A stretch of DNA of 38,261 nt, from the NCBI RefSeq assembly GCF_002259525.1, contig NZ_MWZE01000001.1:32984-71244 (forward strand), in the 5' to 3' direction. The stretch comes from Rickettsia endosymbiont of Culicoides newsteadi (GTDB lineage Bacteria; Pseudomonadota; Alphaproteobacteria; Rickettsiales; Rickettsiaceae). The position numbers and the translations under genes were made by a program. This document shows, one piece after another, positions 20,036 through 28,794 of the stretch. Each line of letters begins with the position of its first letter. The first letter of the stretch is position 1. Under the pieces are notes generated by a model, which saw nothing but the letters and a program-made list of their open reading frames with translations, did no database searches and was not told the origin of the DNA.

Positions 20036-20133
20036 TTCAGGAGAATTTGGTGCTAGGAACGATGGAGCGACGCCTATAAGTAATAGGCGAGCGACGAGTG
20101 ACGACGTCACCAACTTCTCATTAATTGACTATA
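20027..20133. mobile_element. MITE-2 copy D, 107 bp, overlapping prfB 3' end
   Basis: Ends TATAGTTAATTCAGGAGAAT and TCTCATTAATTGACTATA are inverted. It is the same length (107 bp) and nearly the same sequence as copy F at 37636-37742, including the central palindrome GCCTATAAGTAATAGGC. No coding capacity. Its first bases form codons of prfB. Confidence 0.8.
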
Positions 20134-20234
20134 GTTAATTTAGGATAGATTGGCTATATATAATTAAGAAACGTGCTAAAATGTCTATATTTCAAAGAGA
20201 AATATAAAATCTATGGATATTTTCTTATCCTTTG

Positions 20235-20263
20235 TTGACAATTATCAAAAAAAGGAGTACCAT
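20235..20263 (+). promoter_or_regulatory. Predicted promoter of the cold-shock gene
   Basis: TTGACA (perfect), 17 bases, TACCAT (4 of 6). Expected start near 20270, which leaves a leader of about 125 bases before the ATG at 20395. Long structured leaders are typical of cold-shock genes, where they govern mRNA stability and translation with temperature. Confidence 0.55.
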
Positions 20264-20394
20264 GTTTTTTGGGTTTAATAATTAACTCTTTAATAGCATG
20301 AAAGCCTTATTTCTGCCTGTCAGTTATTGGGTTTAATTTCTACGGAAGAGTTCGAATTAAGTTCAGATAAGTAACTCTATACTAAAAGGTTTTT

Positions 20395-20604
20395 ATGACT
20401 ACTAAAGTAGGTAAGGTCAAATGGTTTAATACAACCAAAGGTTTTGGTTTTATTCAACCAGACGATGGTGGGAGCGACGTTTTTGTTCACATCTCAGCTG
20501 TAGAGCGTGCCGGGATCCGTAATCTTAATGGAGGTCAAAGTGTAGGCTTTGATCTAGAAGACAATAAGGGAAAAATTTCTGCTGTTAATCTGCAAATAAA
20601 ATAA
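20395..20604 (+). CDS. cspA: Cold-shock protein
   Basis: This is a 69-residue single-stranded nucleic acid chaperone with one cold-shock domain. The RNA-binding motifs are KGFGFIQ (RNP1, residues 15-21) and VFVHIS (RNP2, about 29-34), preceded by [12 protein letters not shown]. The total length is normal for the family. ATG with AAAAGG upstream. It is preceded by a long leader and followed by a hairpin terminator, so it is probably a single-gene unit. A DEAD-box helicase gene follows, a frequent cold-response partner, but separated by 426 bp. Confidence 0.95.
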   Translation: MTTKVGKVKWFNTTKGFGFIQPDDGGSDVFVHISAVERAGIRNLNGGQSVGFDLEDNKGKISAVNLQIK

Positions 20605-20626
20605 TATTTATTTAAAACTACAAGCA

Positions 20627-20686
20627 ACTACTCAAAATTTATGAGTGGTTATTAAACTAGTGAATTTTGGGTAGTATCATCTTTTT
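20627..20686 (+). terminator. Probable intrinsic terminator after cspA
   Basis: ACTACTCAAAATTTA pairs with TGAATTTTGGGTAGT over 15 positions (two G-U pairs), followed after a few bases by CTTTTTAT. A second, competing hairpin uses the same left arm with TGAGTGGT just after it. The T-run is offset, so efficiency is uncertain. Confidence 0.5.
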
Positions 20687-20928
20687 ATACACTCTGTGCA
20701 TTATCTTTTATAATTCAGTGTTCACTGTAAGTAAAGCTGTAATTTTATTGGACTATTTTAAGTATACTCGAATGATTTGGGGAAATGGATTTTCAAAGCA
20801 AAAGAGTATCTATGATAGGATTGTATTTATAATTACAGCCGCTTTTACTATACAACAATTAATAACCCGCTTTATAACATAAGAACTTAATCATAAATTT
20901 ATTTTTTAAGGTATAGAATATATGTTTG

Positions 20929-21000
20929 CTCAAATGCTTTGAAGATTTGGAGTTTAATTGCATTTAACCTTTCAATTCCTTAAAGCATTTGAGTATTTTT
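20929..21000 (+). promoter_or_regulatory. Long stem-loop with T-run just upstream of the helicase gene
   Basis: CTCAAATGCTTT pairs exactly with AAAGCATTTGAG (12 bp) across a 41-base loop, followed by TATTTTTAATTT. The T-run ends about 30 bases before the helicase ATG at 21031, so this could be a leader attenuator or the 3' end of a small RNA rather than the terminator of cspA. The stretch 20690-20925 between it and the cspA terminator holds only a weak 71-codon frame that I reject. Confidence 0.5.
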
Positions 21001-21030
21001 AATTTACGATAAATAACATTGGATTTAATA

Positions 21031-22263
21031 ATGAAAAATTTTAATTTACCAAACGAAGTGATTATATCACTTGAACAGATGAACATCACCTCTCCTACAG
21101 AAATTCAAAGAGAGGCTATACCGATTGCGATGCAAGGTAGTGATATTCTTGCTTCTAGTCAAACTGGTTCAGGTAAAACCCTTGCCTATTTACTACCAAT
21201 CGTCAATTCTTTTATACAGACAAAATCAATGGCTTTGGTACTTGTACCAACTCGGGAATTAGCTAGCCAAGTACGCACTACTTTAACCAATGTAACTACT
21301 CAAATTAAGCTTCCTAGTGCGGTTTTAATAGGTGGTGAACCAATGCATAAACAATTTACGCAGCTAAAGGCAAATCCTAAAGTGGTGATTGGAACCCCTG
21401 GTCGTATTATAGATCATTTACTACGTGGTACCTTAAAATTAAACACAGTACAATTAGTGGTACTTGATGAGATGGATAGGATGCTTGATATGGGCATGAA
21501 AGAACAGTTGGAAGAAATAAATAAATATATACCTGAAAAAAGACAGGTTTTAATGTTTTCAGCTACTATGCCAAAACATATTATTGCACTATCGCAAAAA
21601 TATGTGATTAACCCTAAACGCATTACTATTGGCTCAACTACTCAGGCTGCTTCTCAAATAAAACAAGAAACTTTGCGAGTTTCTGATAAAGAGAAATTCC
21701 CTGAGCTTATAAAGCAATTAAAACAACGTGATGGTTCTATAATTATTTTTGTGAAAACTAAGCGTAGTGCCGATCAGTTGGCAAAAATGTTAAAATTTGA
21801 AGATCACAAAGCTGAAGCTATCCATGGTGATTTAACACAAGGTAGAAGGGATCACGTAATTGCATCGTTTCGCTCTTCTCGTCACAGAATTATGGTGGCA
21901 ACAGATGTTGCGGCTCGTGGCTTAGACATACCACATACACAGCATGTTATCAATTATGATTTGCCAATGTCTCCAGAAGATTATTTACATAGAATAGGTA
22001 GAACTGGTAGAGCAGGACTTTCAGGTTGTGCATTATCCTTCATTTCGCCAGAAGATAATATTAGGTGGAAAGCTATTGATCGCCTAATGAACCAAGGTGA
22101 GAGTACTTCAAGAGAAGAAATGACCGGAAATAAGAATCGTAGAAGACCATTTAATGGTAATAATAGCAACAATAACAATAATGGTAGAAAAAGTTATTTT
22201 CCTCGTAATAATAACGATAAAAAGCCTTATTCTGGTCGCTCTAGAAATAGCCAAGCGTCCTAA
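21031..22263 (+). CDS. rhlE: DEAD-box RNA helicase, RhlE-like
   Basis: An ATP-dependent RNA helicase likely acting in ribosome assembly or RNA decay. Motifs appear in order: TSPTEIQREAIP (Q), SQTGSGKT (I), PTRELA (Ia), TPGR (Ib), DEMD (II), SAT (III), DVAARGLDIP (V) and HRIGRTGRAG (VI). After residue ~360 the tail is low-complexity, rich in Asn, Arg and Ser (NGNNSNNNNNGRKS), an RNA-binding extension typical of RhlE-type proteins. I chose ATG 21031 with GGAT upstream over the TTG at 21019, giving 410 residues. RhlE, SrmB and CsdA are hard to separate by eye. Confidence 0.92.
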   Translation: MKNFNLPNEVIISLEQMNITSPTEIQREAIPIAMQGSDILASSQTGSGKTLAYLLPIVNSFIQTKSMALVLVPTRELASQVRTTLTNVTTQIKLPSAVLIGGEPMHKQFTQLKANPKVVIGTPGRIIDHLLRGTLKLNTVQLVVLDEMDRMLDMGMKEQLEEINKYIPEKRQVLMFSATMPKHIIALSQKYVINPKRITIGSTTQAASQIKQETLRVSDKEKFPELIKQLKQRDGSIIIFVKTKRSADQLAKMLKFEDHKAEAIHGDLTQGRRDHVIASFRSSRHRIMVATDVAARGLDIPHTQHVINYDLPMSPEDYLHRIGRTGRAGLSGCALSFISPEDNIRWKAIDRLMNQGESTSREEMTGNKNRRRPFNGNNSNNNNNGRKSYFPRNNNDKKPYSGRSRNSQAS

Positions 22264-22265
22264 TT

Positions 22266-22500
22266 TAGTAAAAGTAGTTATGTTATACCCGATTAGTATT
22301 TAGCATCAGCGTCATGGCTCAGAGCCACTTTAGTGGGCGACGAAGCAATCCTGTTTGTGTCATACCTGCGTAGGCAGGTATCCAGATTCCCGCCTACGCG
22401 GGAATGACAACTTACAATTGCTTCGAAGGTTTACGCCTCCTCGCTAATAGACAGCACGATGGGTGGTTATTCAGCACTAATTCAGGTTAATTGACTATAA
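22266..22500. mobile_element. MITE-1 copy B with R1 interrupted by R2
   Basis: The right end TTCAGGTTAATTGACTATAA and the inner flanks (GATTAGTATTTAGCATCAGC and ATGGGTGGTTATTCAGCAC) match copy A. The left tip is diverged (TAGTAAAAGTAGTTATGTTA), resembling 4480-4500. Inside is an R1 (22311-22452, right tip in the variant GCTAATAGAC) whose central loop holds a whole 50-bp R2 (22359-22408). Three families are nested here. Confidence 0.75.
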
Positions 22501-22550
22501 CAAACTTACTATAGCTAAATAACTATAAAAGGAAAAATCAAAAAATTCAT

Positions 22551-22586
22551 TAGACCTTATATCTTGAAAATGCGATATAAGGTCTA
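22551..22586 (+). promoter_or_regulatory. Perfect 13-bp stem-loop in the rpe leader
   Basis: TAGACCTTATATC and GATATAAGGTCTA are exact inverted copies around a 10-base loop, followed by TTATTTAAGG. The right arm ends 21 bases before the GTG start. It may be an intrinsic terminator or attenuator, or a translational control hairpin. Confidence 0.5.
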
Positions 22587-22607
22587 TTATTTAAGGATAA
22601 AAATACA

Positions 22608-23258
22608 GTGAAAGTAATTAAGATCGCACCTTCATTGCTATCAGCCGATTTTGCTAATTTACAAAAAGAAATCAATTCTTTGGAAAAAGCGGGGGCTGAT
22701 ATGATCCATATAGACGTTATGGATGGTCATTTTGTACCTAACTTAACATTTGGACCTCCTATAATAAAAGCCTTAAGATCTCATACTACCTTGCCGTTTG
22801 ATATACATTTAATGATTAATAACCCAGAATATTCGATTAAAGAATATGCTAGTAGTGGGGCAGATATTATCACTATCCATCCTGAAACAACTATTCATCT
22901 TGACCGAACTTTAGACATTATTCAAAATTTAGGAGTAAAAGTCGGAGTGGCACTGCTTCCTTCCACCAACCCAAATTCTATAGATTATATTATTGATAAA
23001 GTAGATTTGATTTTAGTAATGACTGTAAATCCCGGGTTTTCTGGTCAAAAATTTATAGAGAATCAGTTAGAGAAAATCAAAATTATTTCAGAAAAAATCA
23101 AAAATTCCAACAAAACTATATTACTTTCTGTAGATGGAGGAATAAATAATATTACCGGTAAAAATTGCATCAACGCAGGAGCTGATATTTTAGTATCAGG
23201 TAATTTTATTTTTCAATCAAAAAATTATCAAAAACAAATAGATTTACTAAGACATTAA
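22608..23258 (+). CDS. rpe: Ribulose-phosphate 3-epimerase
   Basis: It interconverts ribulose-5-phosphate and xylulose-5-phosphate in the non-oxidative pentose phosphate pathway. The 216-residue TIM barrel has IAPSLLSADFANL at the N-terminus, HIDVMDGHFVPNLTFGP with the metal-binding His and catalytic Asp, DIHLMINNP, MTVNPGFSGQKF (phosphate and metal site), and SVDGGIN with the second catalytic Asp. GTG start at 22608 with AAGGA about ten bases upstream; no internal ATG would keep the first strand. It sits alone, downstream of a hairpin and the MITE-1 B copy. Confidence 0.95.
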   Translation: MKVIKIAPSLLSADFANLQKEINSLEKAGADMIHIDVMDGHFVPNLTFGPPIIKALRSHTTLPFDIHLMINNPEYSIKEYASSGADIITIHPETTIHLDRTLDIIQNLGVKVGVALLPSTNPNSIDYIIDKVDLILVMTVNPGFSGQKFIENQLEKIKIISEKIKNSNKTILLSVDGGINNITGKNCINAGADILVSGNFIFQSKNYQKQIDLLRH

Positions 23259-23305
23259 CTATCTCACCTTACGCATAACCCAGAATAATTTAAAAATTGC
23301 AAGAC

Positions 23306-23398
23306 GTCTATTAGCAAGGAGCTACTTTATTAGCATTGAAGCAATCCAGAAAGCGACCAAAATGGATTGCCACGACCACTATGTGGTCTGGCAATGAC
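23306..23398. repeat. R1 palindromic repeat (variant tip)
   Basis: The left tip is the variant GTCTATTAGCAAG; the right half has CCAC-tat-GTGG and ends GGCAATGAC. It abuts the MITE-4 element that follows. Confidence 0.8.
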
Positions 23399-23400
23399 GC

Positions 23401-23609
23401 CACAACTGTTGAAAGTTAGAAGAGGAAGAGGTTTTAGACCGAATAGTTTAAAAGTCGTATGTGGTCAACGTCATTGCGAGAAAGACCGCAGGTCGACGAA
23501 GCAATCCACAAAATTAACCAAAAATGGATTGCCACGACCACTACGTGGTCTCGCAATGACGAAAAAGCTATCTAAAATCCGCTCCACCTTCTAACTTTCA
23601 ACAGTTGTG
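23401..23609. mobile_element. MITE-4 element with 22-bp perfect terminal inverted repeats and an internal R1
   Basis: The left end CACAACTGTTGAAAGTTAGA (plus AG) and the right end at 23588-23609 are exact inverted copies over 22 bp, with weaker pairing further in. The interior is an R1 (23470-23560) with left mini-hairpin GACC-gca-GGTC and right ACCAC-tac-GTGGT. A single related end is at 35695-35716. A 75-codon frame across the element is not a gene. Confidence 0.8.
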
Positions 23610-23632
23610 ATGTCCCCCCTGCCTGACTTAGT

Positions 23633-23754
23633 GTCACCCCTGCGTAAGCAGGGGTCTTAGATTCCTGCCATTGCTAAGAACGACAATTTACTTTTTTATG
23701 TCATCCCTGCGTAAGCAGGTATCTATACTAGATTCCCGCCTAGGCGGGAATAAC
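23633..23754. repeat. Two R2 repeats in a row
   Basis: Copies at 23633-23684 (CCTGCGTAAGCAGG intact, other arm decayed to CTGCCATTGCTAAG) and 23700-23754 (both arms intact, with a short duplication CTATACTAGA in the centre). They lie 3' of the autotransporter gene. Confidence 0.82.
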
Positions 23755-23801
23755 AACTTGCTCAACTTTATGTTGATTAACTATAAAGAACAATAATATA
23801 A

Positions 23802-23839
23802 ACAAAAAAGGCTTCCTCTTTGAGAAGGAAGCCCTTTTT
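23802..23839. terminator. Bidirectional intrinsic terminator after the autotransporter gene
   Basis: GGCTTCCT pairs with AGGAAGCC around an 8-base loop, with a T-run on the minus-strand side (read as CC then TTTTTTG) and CTTTTT on the plus side. Best placed to end the autotransporter mRNA, 34 bases past its stop. No gene on the plus strand ends close by. Confidence 0.85.
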
Positions 23840-23872
23840 GTAGTAATAGATAAGTAAACTTAAATGATTAGT

Positions 23873-26800
23873 TTAGAAGTTTACACGAACTTTTAAAGTA
23901 CCTTGATGAGCAACATAGTTCTTAGCTAAATTTGCGTCATAACCAGCTCCATACTCCATAACACCAGCTTTAGCAATAACGCCTAAACCAACATTAAATG
24001 ATGTTTTTGCAGCTTTTTCAGACTTAGTAATAAAGGAATCAGTCATACCCTCTAATCTAACATCAACTTTTCCTAACGAATTAGCACCTAACTTTTGTGA
24101 AACAAAAGCATGTAATTCAGGAGTCACTACAACACCATCAGTATCTATAGAGGTTGAAACTTTAGCACCAACTATAGCCTCAATGTTATTAACACCTCTC
24201 TCACCAACAATCTTATTTTGATTTGTTGTACCAGTTTCCTTATAACTTTCATCGTTAAACCTTGTATAACGAACTCCAGCCATCGGAGTTAGTAATGCTG
24301 AGTCAGCTATTTTAGCGTTGTAACCAAATAACACCTCTCCGCCGTAAGACATAGTGCCATAATCAGCTTTAGCAGTTTCCTGACCACTAGAATGAGTCTT
24401 AGTAGAAACTATTCTAGGATCAGTACCTTTAATTTTACTTGAACCCAAAGAAGCCACAGCTTGTACAAAGAAATTTTGAGGAAGTGATTGTGCTGCATAA
24501 ATAGAACCCATGAAAGTACCTATTTCAGTTTTTCCAGCGTAATCACCTTTGTACTTCATGTCACTCTTAACAAAGCTAACAGCAGCACCAATTGTTAGAT
24601 CATCATTGACTAAAGTATCAAAACCAACGACTCCACCAAAAGATTTTACTCCATACCCAGCATCATCACCGCTCTTCTTTTGAGTAGCTTGACTATAATA
24701 TGGCATAGCCCATGCACCCATTAAAGTATCATCAGAACCAGCAGAAACTGCAGCAGCATTAGCTTTAAGCATTCTGTTACGAAGAGCAGCACCAAACATT
24801 TCACCAACCTTTCCGACTTGGCTTGTTGATTCAACATTGTTAGTTGTTGAAACCACTTTTCTGACTGCATGAGCACGAAGATCTGCATATTCTTCTGGCT
24901 CTTCCCCTTTTGCATGGTCTTCAGACATAAAGCTTAGATCATTTACAAAACCTTTTGCTTTAACAAGGCGTTTGACATTTTCAGCACTAACAACAGCACC
25001 AACTTTTTTCAAGTCCGCTGTAATACCACCTTCTATATCAACCTTACGTTCAAACATTAGTTTATTATCTTTAGTTATAATATCCCAATCTACATAGGCT
25101 CGATTGTGTGCTACTCCTTCTACACCTACTAGATTGAATGCACCACCATCTAAGTGATTAGCACCATCTATAAGTATAAATGGCTTGTTATTATACTCTG
25201 TTACGTCAGCTTCGTCAGAAATTCTAACGGTAACTCCTACATTGCTAGCAACAGTAACTTTGTCCTTAAGCACTATATTACCAAATGCACCTCCTTTACT
25301 TAAGACAGTACGAATACTGGTTTTTTCTCCCCAAGTTCCGGATTTTTCGAGGCTCAACTGATTAGATTCTAGATCAATATTTGCATTATTCTGTGAAATA
25401 CCATGAATTGCTACCTTGCTAGCAGCAATTTTAATATTTTCATTACCAAAGTTAATATTTTTCGCATGCAAACCAGAAGATTTCAAAGTTGCAGTATGTG
25501 TATTATCACCAGTAAAGTTAATCGCCTCAAAGGCCTTGTTAGCTGTACCAAAAGTCTTGCTACTAATTTCAGCATTACCTGCAAAGGCGATGGTATTTTT
25601 AGTTCCCACACTGGTCATATCAGCTTTCAGAATAACGTTATCTCTGAATTCAACAGAAGCAACACCACCAGCGTCAGTTTCAGTATGACCAAGCTGTATT
25701 GCCCCGTCTACTGTTCCACCAGCTGCATAATATACATTATCATGAACAACAACCTTATTAGCAAAGGTATCGCCATAGTTTGTGACTTTTGATTTTAAAT
25801 TTACTAGTTTTAAGTTGTAATTCTCACTACCTAAACCATAAATAGCACCATCAACTCCTTTACCCAAATCATAGTTAACAGTACCTTTCTCTTTAGCTAC
25901 AGTAGTTACACTAATAAAGGCTTTTTGACTCTTAACATCTAAAATAGTATCTGCAGTAAATGCTAAATTAACAGGATGAGCATCACTCCCAATATTTTGA
26001 CCTGAGATAATTTCGTCTTGATTTATTGCACTTGCTAACCGAATTGTAGGGCTTTTATCTGCAACAGTACTTTCAACCTCTATCCCACTAAGTTTCATGT
26101 CCTTAGATAAAGCTAAGGTTGAAGCATTGCTGAAAGCAATTTTTTTGAATCTAAGACCATTACCTTCTAATGTAACATTACCATCACCTTGTAACTCTAA
26201 TACCGCTACTGCATTAACAGGAGCAAGAGTACGAACACGTCCACCAGGAGCAACAGTAGTAGCTGTTTCAAATGTTGCTGCACCTTTATTGGTAAATCTT
26301 AATACTCCACTACCATCAGTTTTAACAGCAAAGTTTTTAACCTTATAGTCATTATCTACAACTAATACAGAACTATCCCCCAAGGCTATATTTGTGACGT
26401 AGGCTTTACCAGATGTAGTTGCTTCAACACTATCCATTACCTCAAGTGTTTTAAAAAATCTAATATAGCTTCCTATATTTCCTTTCAAAGCACCAGCTTT
26501 AGCAAAAACTATCTTACCTTGATTATTGTTAGAAGTTGTTATAGAGTCAGCAGTAATGTCAATATCACCAATAGTTAAAGTCTTATCTGCTTTAAAGTTA
26601 ATTTCCTCTAGCTTATCATCACCAGTTGTTTTGGTATTAAGTAATGAGATATTCTCAGAAATTTTAACTTTAACTTTCTTCGCCTTCTTCAACTCTCCTA
26701 AAGCATAACTAGCATCAGCAGTTTTTAAACCAATTGTTGAAGCTTTTTCATTAAATTCTATTCCAGCAATATTAACCGATTTTCCATTTCCAGGCTGTAA

Positions 26801-28627
26801 ATTAAGATTTTGTCCACTCAGTGATATTTTATCTAAAGGCGTATTATCAGTTCCTATGTCACCAATAATTGTTAAGATTCTCTTATCTGCCATTTTAGTT
26901 GCATCAATATTACCACCAAATTTACTAATTTGCTTAGATTCAATGGTTACGTTCTCTGCTGAATTAAGTGCTAATGTTCCTTTCGCATTACCAAATACTA
27001 TAGTATTAGCCTTAATCGTAGTACCACCTACCATTAATGTTTTATCCTGTGCAATATTAATCTCATTAACATCTGTAATATTACCAGCAACTTCAGCGTT
27101 TTCAAAATTTAAGGTTCGAGCCTGTTCAATATTACCGGCGAATTTATAATCGTTAACAAACTCAAATATGCTACCATTTGCTCCCTGTATTTTAGTGGCA
27201 CTATTAGTACCAGCTTTTGTGAATCTCAAAGTACCCACACCTGCATGTGTAATCAAATTCAAGTCAGTTACAGTACCATCGAATTCACTATTACCTGCAT
27301 CAAAATTCAGTGTTCCGGTTTTGTGTTTGTGTCTTTTATTAGGGCTACGATCACCACAGAAATCTCCAGAAAGATTTTTGTTAGCTGCAACGTTAATAAT
27401 ACTATTGACGTCATGGAAATCTACTCTACCAAGATTACCACCCTTAGTAAGAATTAAGGTTGTTACATTAGGTCCTGTTAGATTGGTAGTATCTACGTTA
27501 AGTTCGTGATCAAAAGTTACTATACCACCATCTACACTAAAGGCATCAATAAATGCTTCGGTATGAACTCGTACTGCAGTTGCTGCTAGTATATTTGTAA
27601 ATTTAAGCTCTTTTAATCTATTCTCCTTAGTACCGATAGAATAAGCGATATTATGAGCAATGTTACCATTTAAATGTAGAGTACCTGTTCCATCTTTTGT
27701 AGTTGTAATGCTAGTAGCCTCAATAGCATTGTTGACTTGCAAGGAAGAATCATCCCCATTGAATACGATGTTAGTAGCTTTAGTAACAGCAGCATTCTGG
27801 AATTCTACTTTTCCTCCAATTTCAATTCTATGTAATTTAGCATCAATAGCGTTCCCAATCAGTGAAGTAACAACAGAATCTCCTGCAAAAATTACAGTAC
27901 CAGTATTATTATACGCACCCTTTATTTCACGTGCTGTTACGTTCCCATTAAATGTAATAGTACTGCCAGGAGTATCAACAGCACCCCCTAGCGTTACATC
28001 TTCAACAAGATGTAAATTATTAGTTATAGTTACCGATTTACCAGCATTAACTTCTAAGTTTTCCACAGAGTCATTACCAGCAGCCCAAGTTCCTCTTAAA
28101 ACTACTCCAGTGGAATCAATCACAACCTTACCAGTTCCGCCGCCTCTGAAGTCAACATCAGAATTGAAATTGTCTCCAGAAATCGTAACAGTCGCAGTTC
28201 TCCCGTCAAGATCAATATTTTTTAACACTTCAAAATTACCTGTAGTACCATTCATACCTAATATAATTCTAGCAGCATCATTGGTTGCAAGAATTTTTAA
28301 TGTTTTTCCTCCAAGAACATTCTTAATAGTAAGAGTATTACCTGGCACGCTAACCTGAGCACCAACAACTCCGTTGGTATTAAATGAAACTCTCCGATTC
28401 GCATTCGCAATTACATTAAATGTAGGATTTGCGGGATCAAAGTCGATCATATCATCGTCTGCAATTACACGAACTTCACTCCAGTGTCCATTATCATTAA
28501 ACTCAGAACCGACCCGATTTGGTGTAATACCAAACGCTGAACTACTTGCCCCAACTATTACCGAAGCAACAGAAGCAGTAGCCAGCAAACTTCTTAAAAA
28601 ATTGCTTTTTTTTCTTTCTTTATTCAT
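23873..28627 (-). CDS. Sca-family autotransporter (OmpB/Sca5-like)
   Basis: A 1584-residue type V secreted surface protein. Residues 1-33 are a signal peptide (basic MNKERKKSNFLRS, then a hydrophobic core ending SSSAFG). About 34-1200 is a passenger rich in Asn, Asp, Val, Gly and Thr, with repeated short beta-strand units such as TVTISGDNFNSDVDF and LVLAxxx-like turns, as expected for a beta-helix. About 1290-1584 is the membrane barrel (MGAWAMPYYSQ ... VGFDTLV ... ending KVRVNF with a terminal Phe as needed for BAM insertion). Rickettsial OmpB has about 1650 residues and is cut between passenger and barrel; the 1210-1280 stretch (SEDHAKGEEPEEYADLRAH) may be the linker. AGGAAA precedes the ATG. 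Which Sca it is needs comparison. Confidence 0.85.
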   Translation of the reverse strand: MNKERKKSNFLRSLLATASVASVIVGASSSAFGITPNRVGSEFNDNGHWSEVRVIADDDMIDFDPANPTFNVIANANRRVSFNTNGVVGAQVSVPGNTLTIKNVLGGKTLKILATNDAARIILGMNGTTGNFEVLKNIDLDGRTATVTISGDNFNSDVDFRGGGTGKVVIDSTGVVLRGTWAAGNDSVENLEVNAGKSVTITNNLHLVEDVTLGGAVDTPGSTITFNGNVTAREIKGAYNNTGTVIFAGDSVVTSLIGNAIDAKLHRIEIGGKVEFQNAAVTKATNIVFNGDDSSLQVNNAIEATSITTTKDGTGTLHLNGNIAHNIAYSIGTKENRLKELKFTNILAATAVRVHTEAFIDAFSVDGGIVTFDHELNVDTTNLTGPNVTTLILTKGGNLGRVDFHDVNSIINVAANKNLSGDFCGDRSPNKRHKHKTGTLNFDAGNSEFDGTVTDLNLITHAGVGTLRFTKAGTNSATKIQGANGSIFEFVNDYKFAGNIEQARTLNFENAEVAGNITDVNEINIAQDKTLMVGGTTIKANTIVFGNAKGTLALNSAENVTIESKQISKFGGNIDATKMADKRILTIIGDIGTDNTPLDKISLSGQNLNLQPGNGKSVNIAGIEFNEKASTIGLKTADASYALGELKKAKKVKVKISENISLLNTKTTGDDKLEEINFKADKTLTIGDIDITADSITTSNNNQGKIVFAKAGALKGNIGSYIRFFKTLEVMDSVEATTSGKAYVTNIALGDSSVLVVDNDYKVKNFAVKTDGSGVLRFTNKGAATFETATTVAPGGRVRTLAPVNAVAVLELQGDGNVTLEGNGLRFKKIAFSNASTLALSKDMKLSGIEVESTVADKSPTIRLASAINQDEIISGQNIGSDAHPVNLAFTADTILDVKSQKAFISVTTVAKEKGTVNYDLGKGVDGAIYGLGSENYNLKLVNLKSKVTNYGDTFANKVVVHDNVYYAAGGTVDGAIQLGHTETDAGGVASVEFRDNVILKADMTSVGTKNTIAFAGNAEISSKTFGTANKAFEAINFTGDNTHTATLKSSGLHAKNINFGNENIKIAASKVAIHGISQNNANIDLESNQLSLEKSGTWGEKTSIRTVLSKGGAFGNIVLKDKVTVASNVGVTVRISDEADVTEYNNKPFILIDGANHLDGGAFNLVGVEGVAHNRAYVDWDIITKDNKLMFERKVDIEGGITADLKKVGAVVSAENVKRLVKAKGFVNDLSFMSEDHAKGEEPEEYADLRAHAVRKVVSTTNNVESTSQVGKVGEMFGAALRNRMLKANAAAVSAGSDDTLMGAWAMPYYSQATQKKSGDDAGYGVKSFGGVVGFDTLVNDDLTIGAAVSFVKSDMKYKGDYAGKTEIGTFMGSIYAAQSLPQNFFVQAVASLGSSKIKGTDPRIVSTKTHSSGQETAKADYGTMSYGGEVLFGYNAKIADSALLTPMAGVRYTRFNDESYKETGTTNQNKIVGERGVNNIEAIVGAKVSTSIDTDGVVVTPELHAFVSQKLGANSLGKVDVRLEGMTDSFITKSEKAAKTSFNVGLGVIAKAGVMEYGAGYDANLAKNYVAHQGTLKVRVNF

Positions 28628-28670
28628 AAATTTTTCCTAATTTAAGTTAATTTTTTAAATCGGTTTTTAT

Positions 28671-28722
28671 GTCATTCCCGCGTAGACGGGAATCCAAGAC
28701 CCCCTACCTTCGCAGGGATGAC
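28671..28722. repeat. R2 repeat in the autotransporter leader
   Basis: GTCATTCCCGCGTAGACGGG ... CTTCGCAGGGATGAC: an R2 in the opposite orientation to the others, 44 bp upstream of the autotransporter ATG. Confidence 0.8.
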
Positions 28723-28794
28723 ACAAAACCTTATGCCATTCTTGTGTTCTAATCACACCCTTCCTACCCGAGTCTTTGGTCATTTTTCCTCATC

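Noticed and set aside
20262-20285. Tiny leader peptide MFFGFNN with AAAGGAG upstream
   Set aside because: It overlaps the -10 box of the predicted cspA promoter, so it would not be transcribed from it; no other support.
20667-20882. 71-codon frame starting with TTG after cspA
   Set aside because: It starts inside the right arm of the cspA terminator, has no ribosome site and resembles no family; likely chance in AT-rich DNA.
23367-23594. 75-codon frame across MITE-4
   Set aside because: Consists of R1 and terminal-repeat sequence only.
25403-28640. Several frames of 60-232 codons antisense to the autotransporter
   Set aside because: Typical shadow frames of a long, low-complexity coding region; no family resemblance or ribosome sites.
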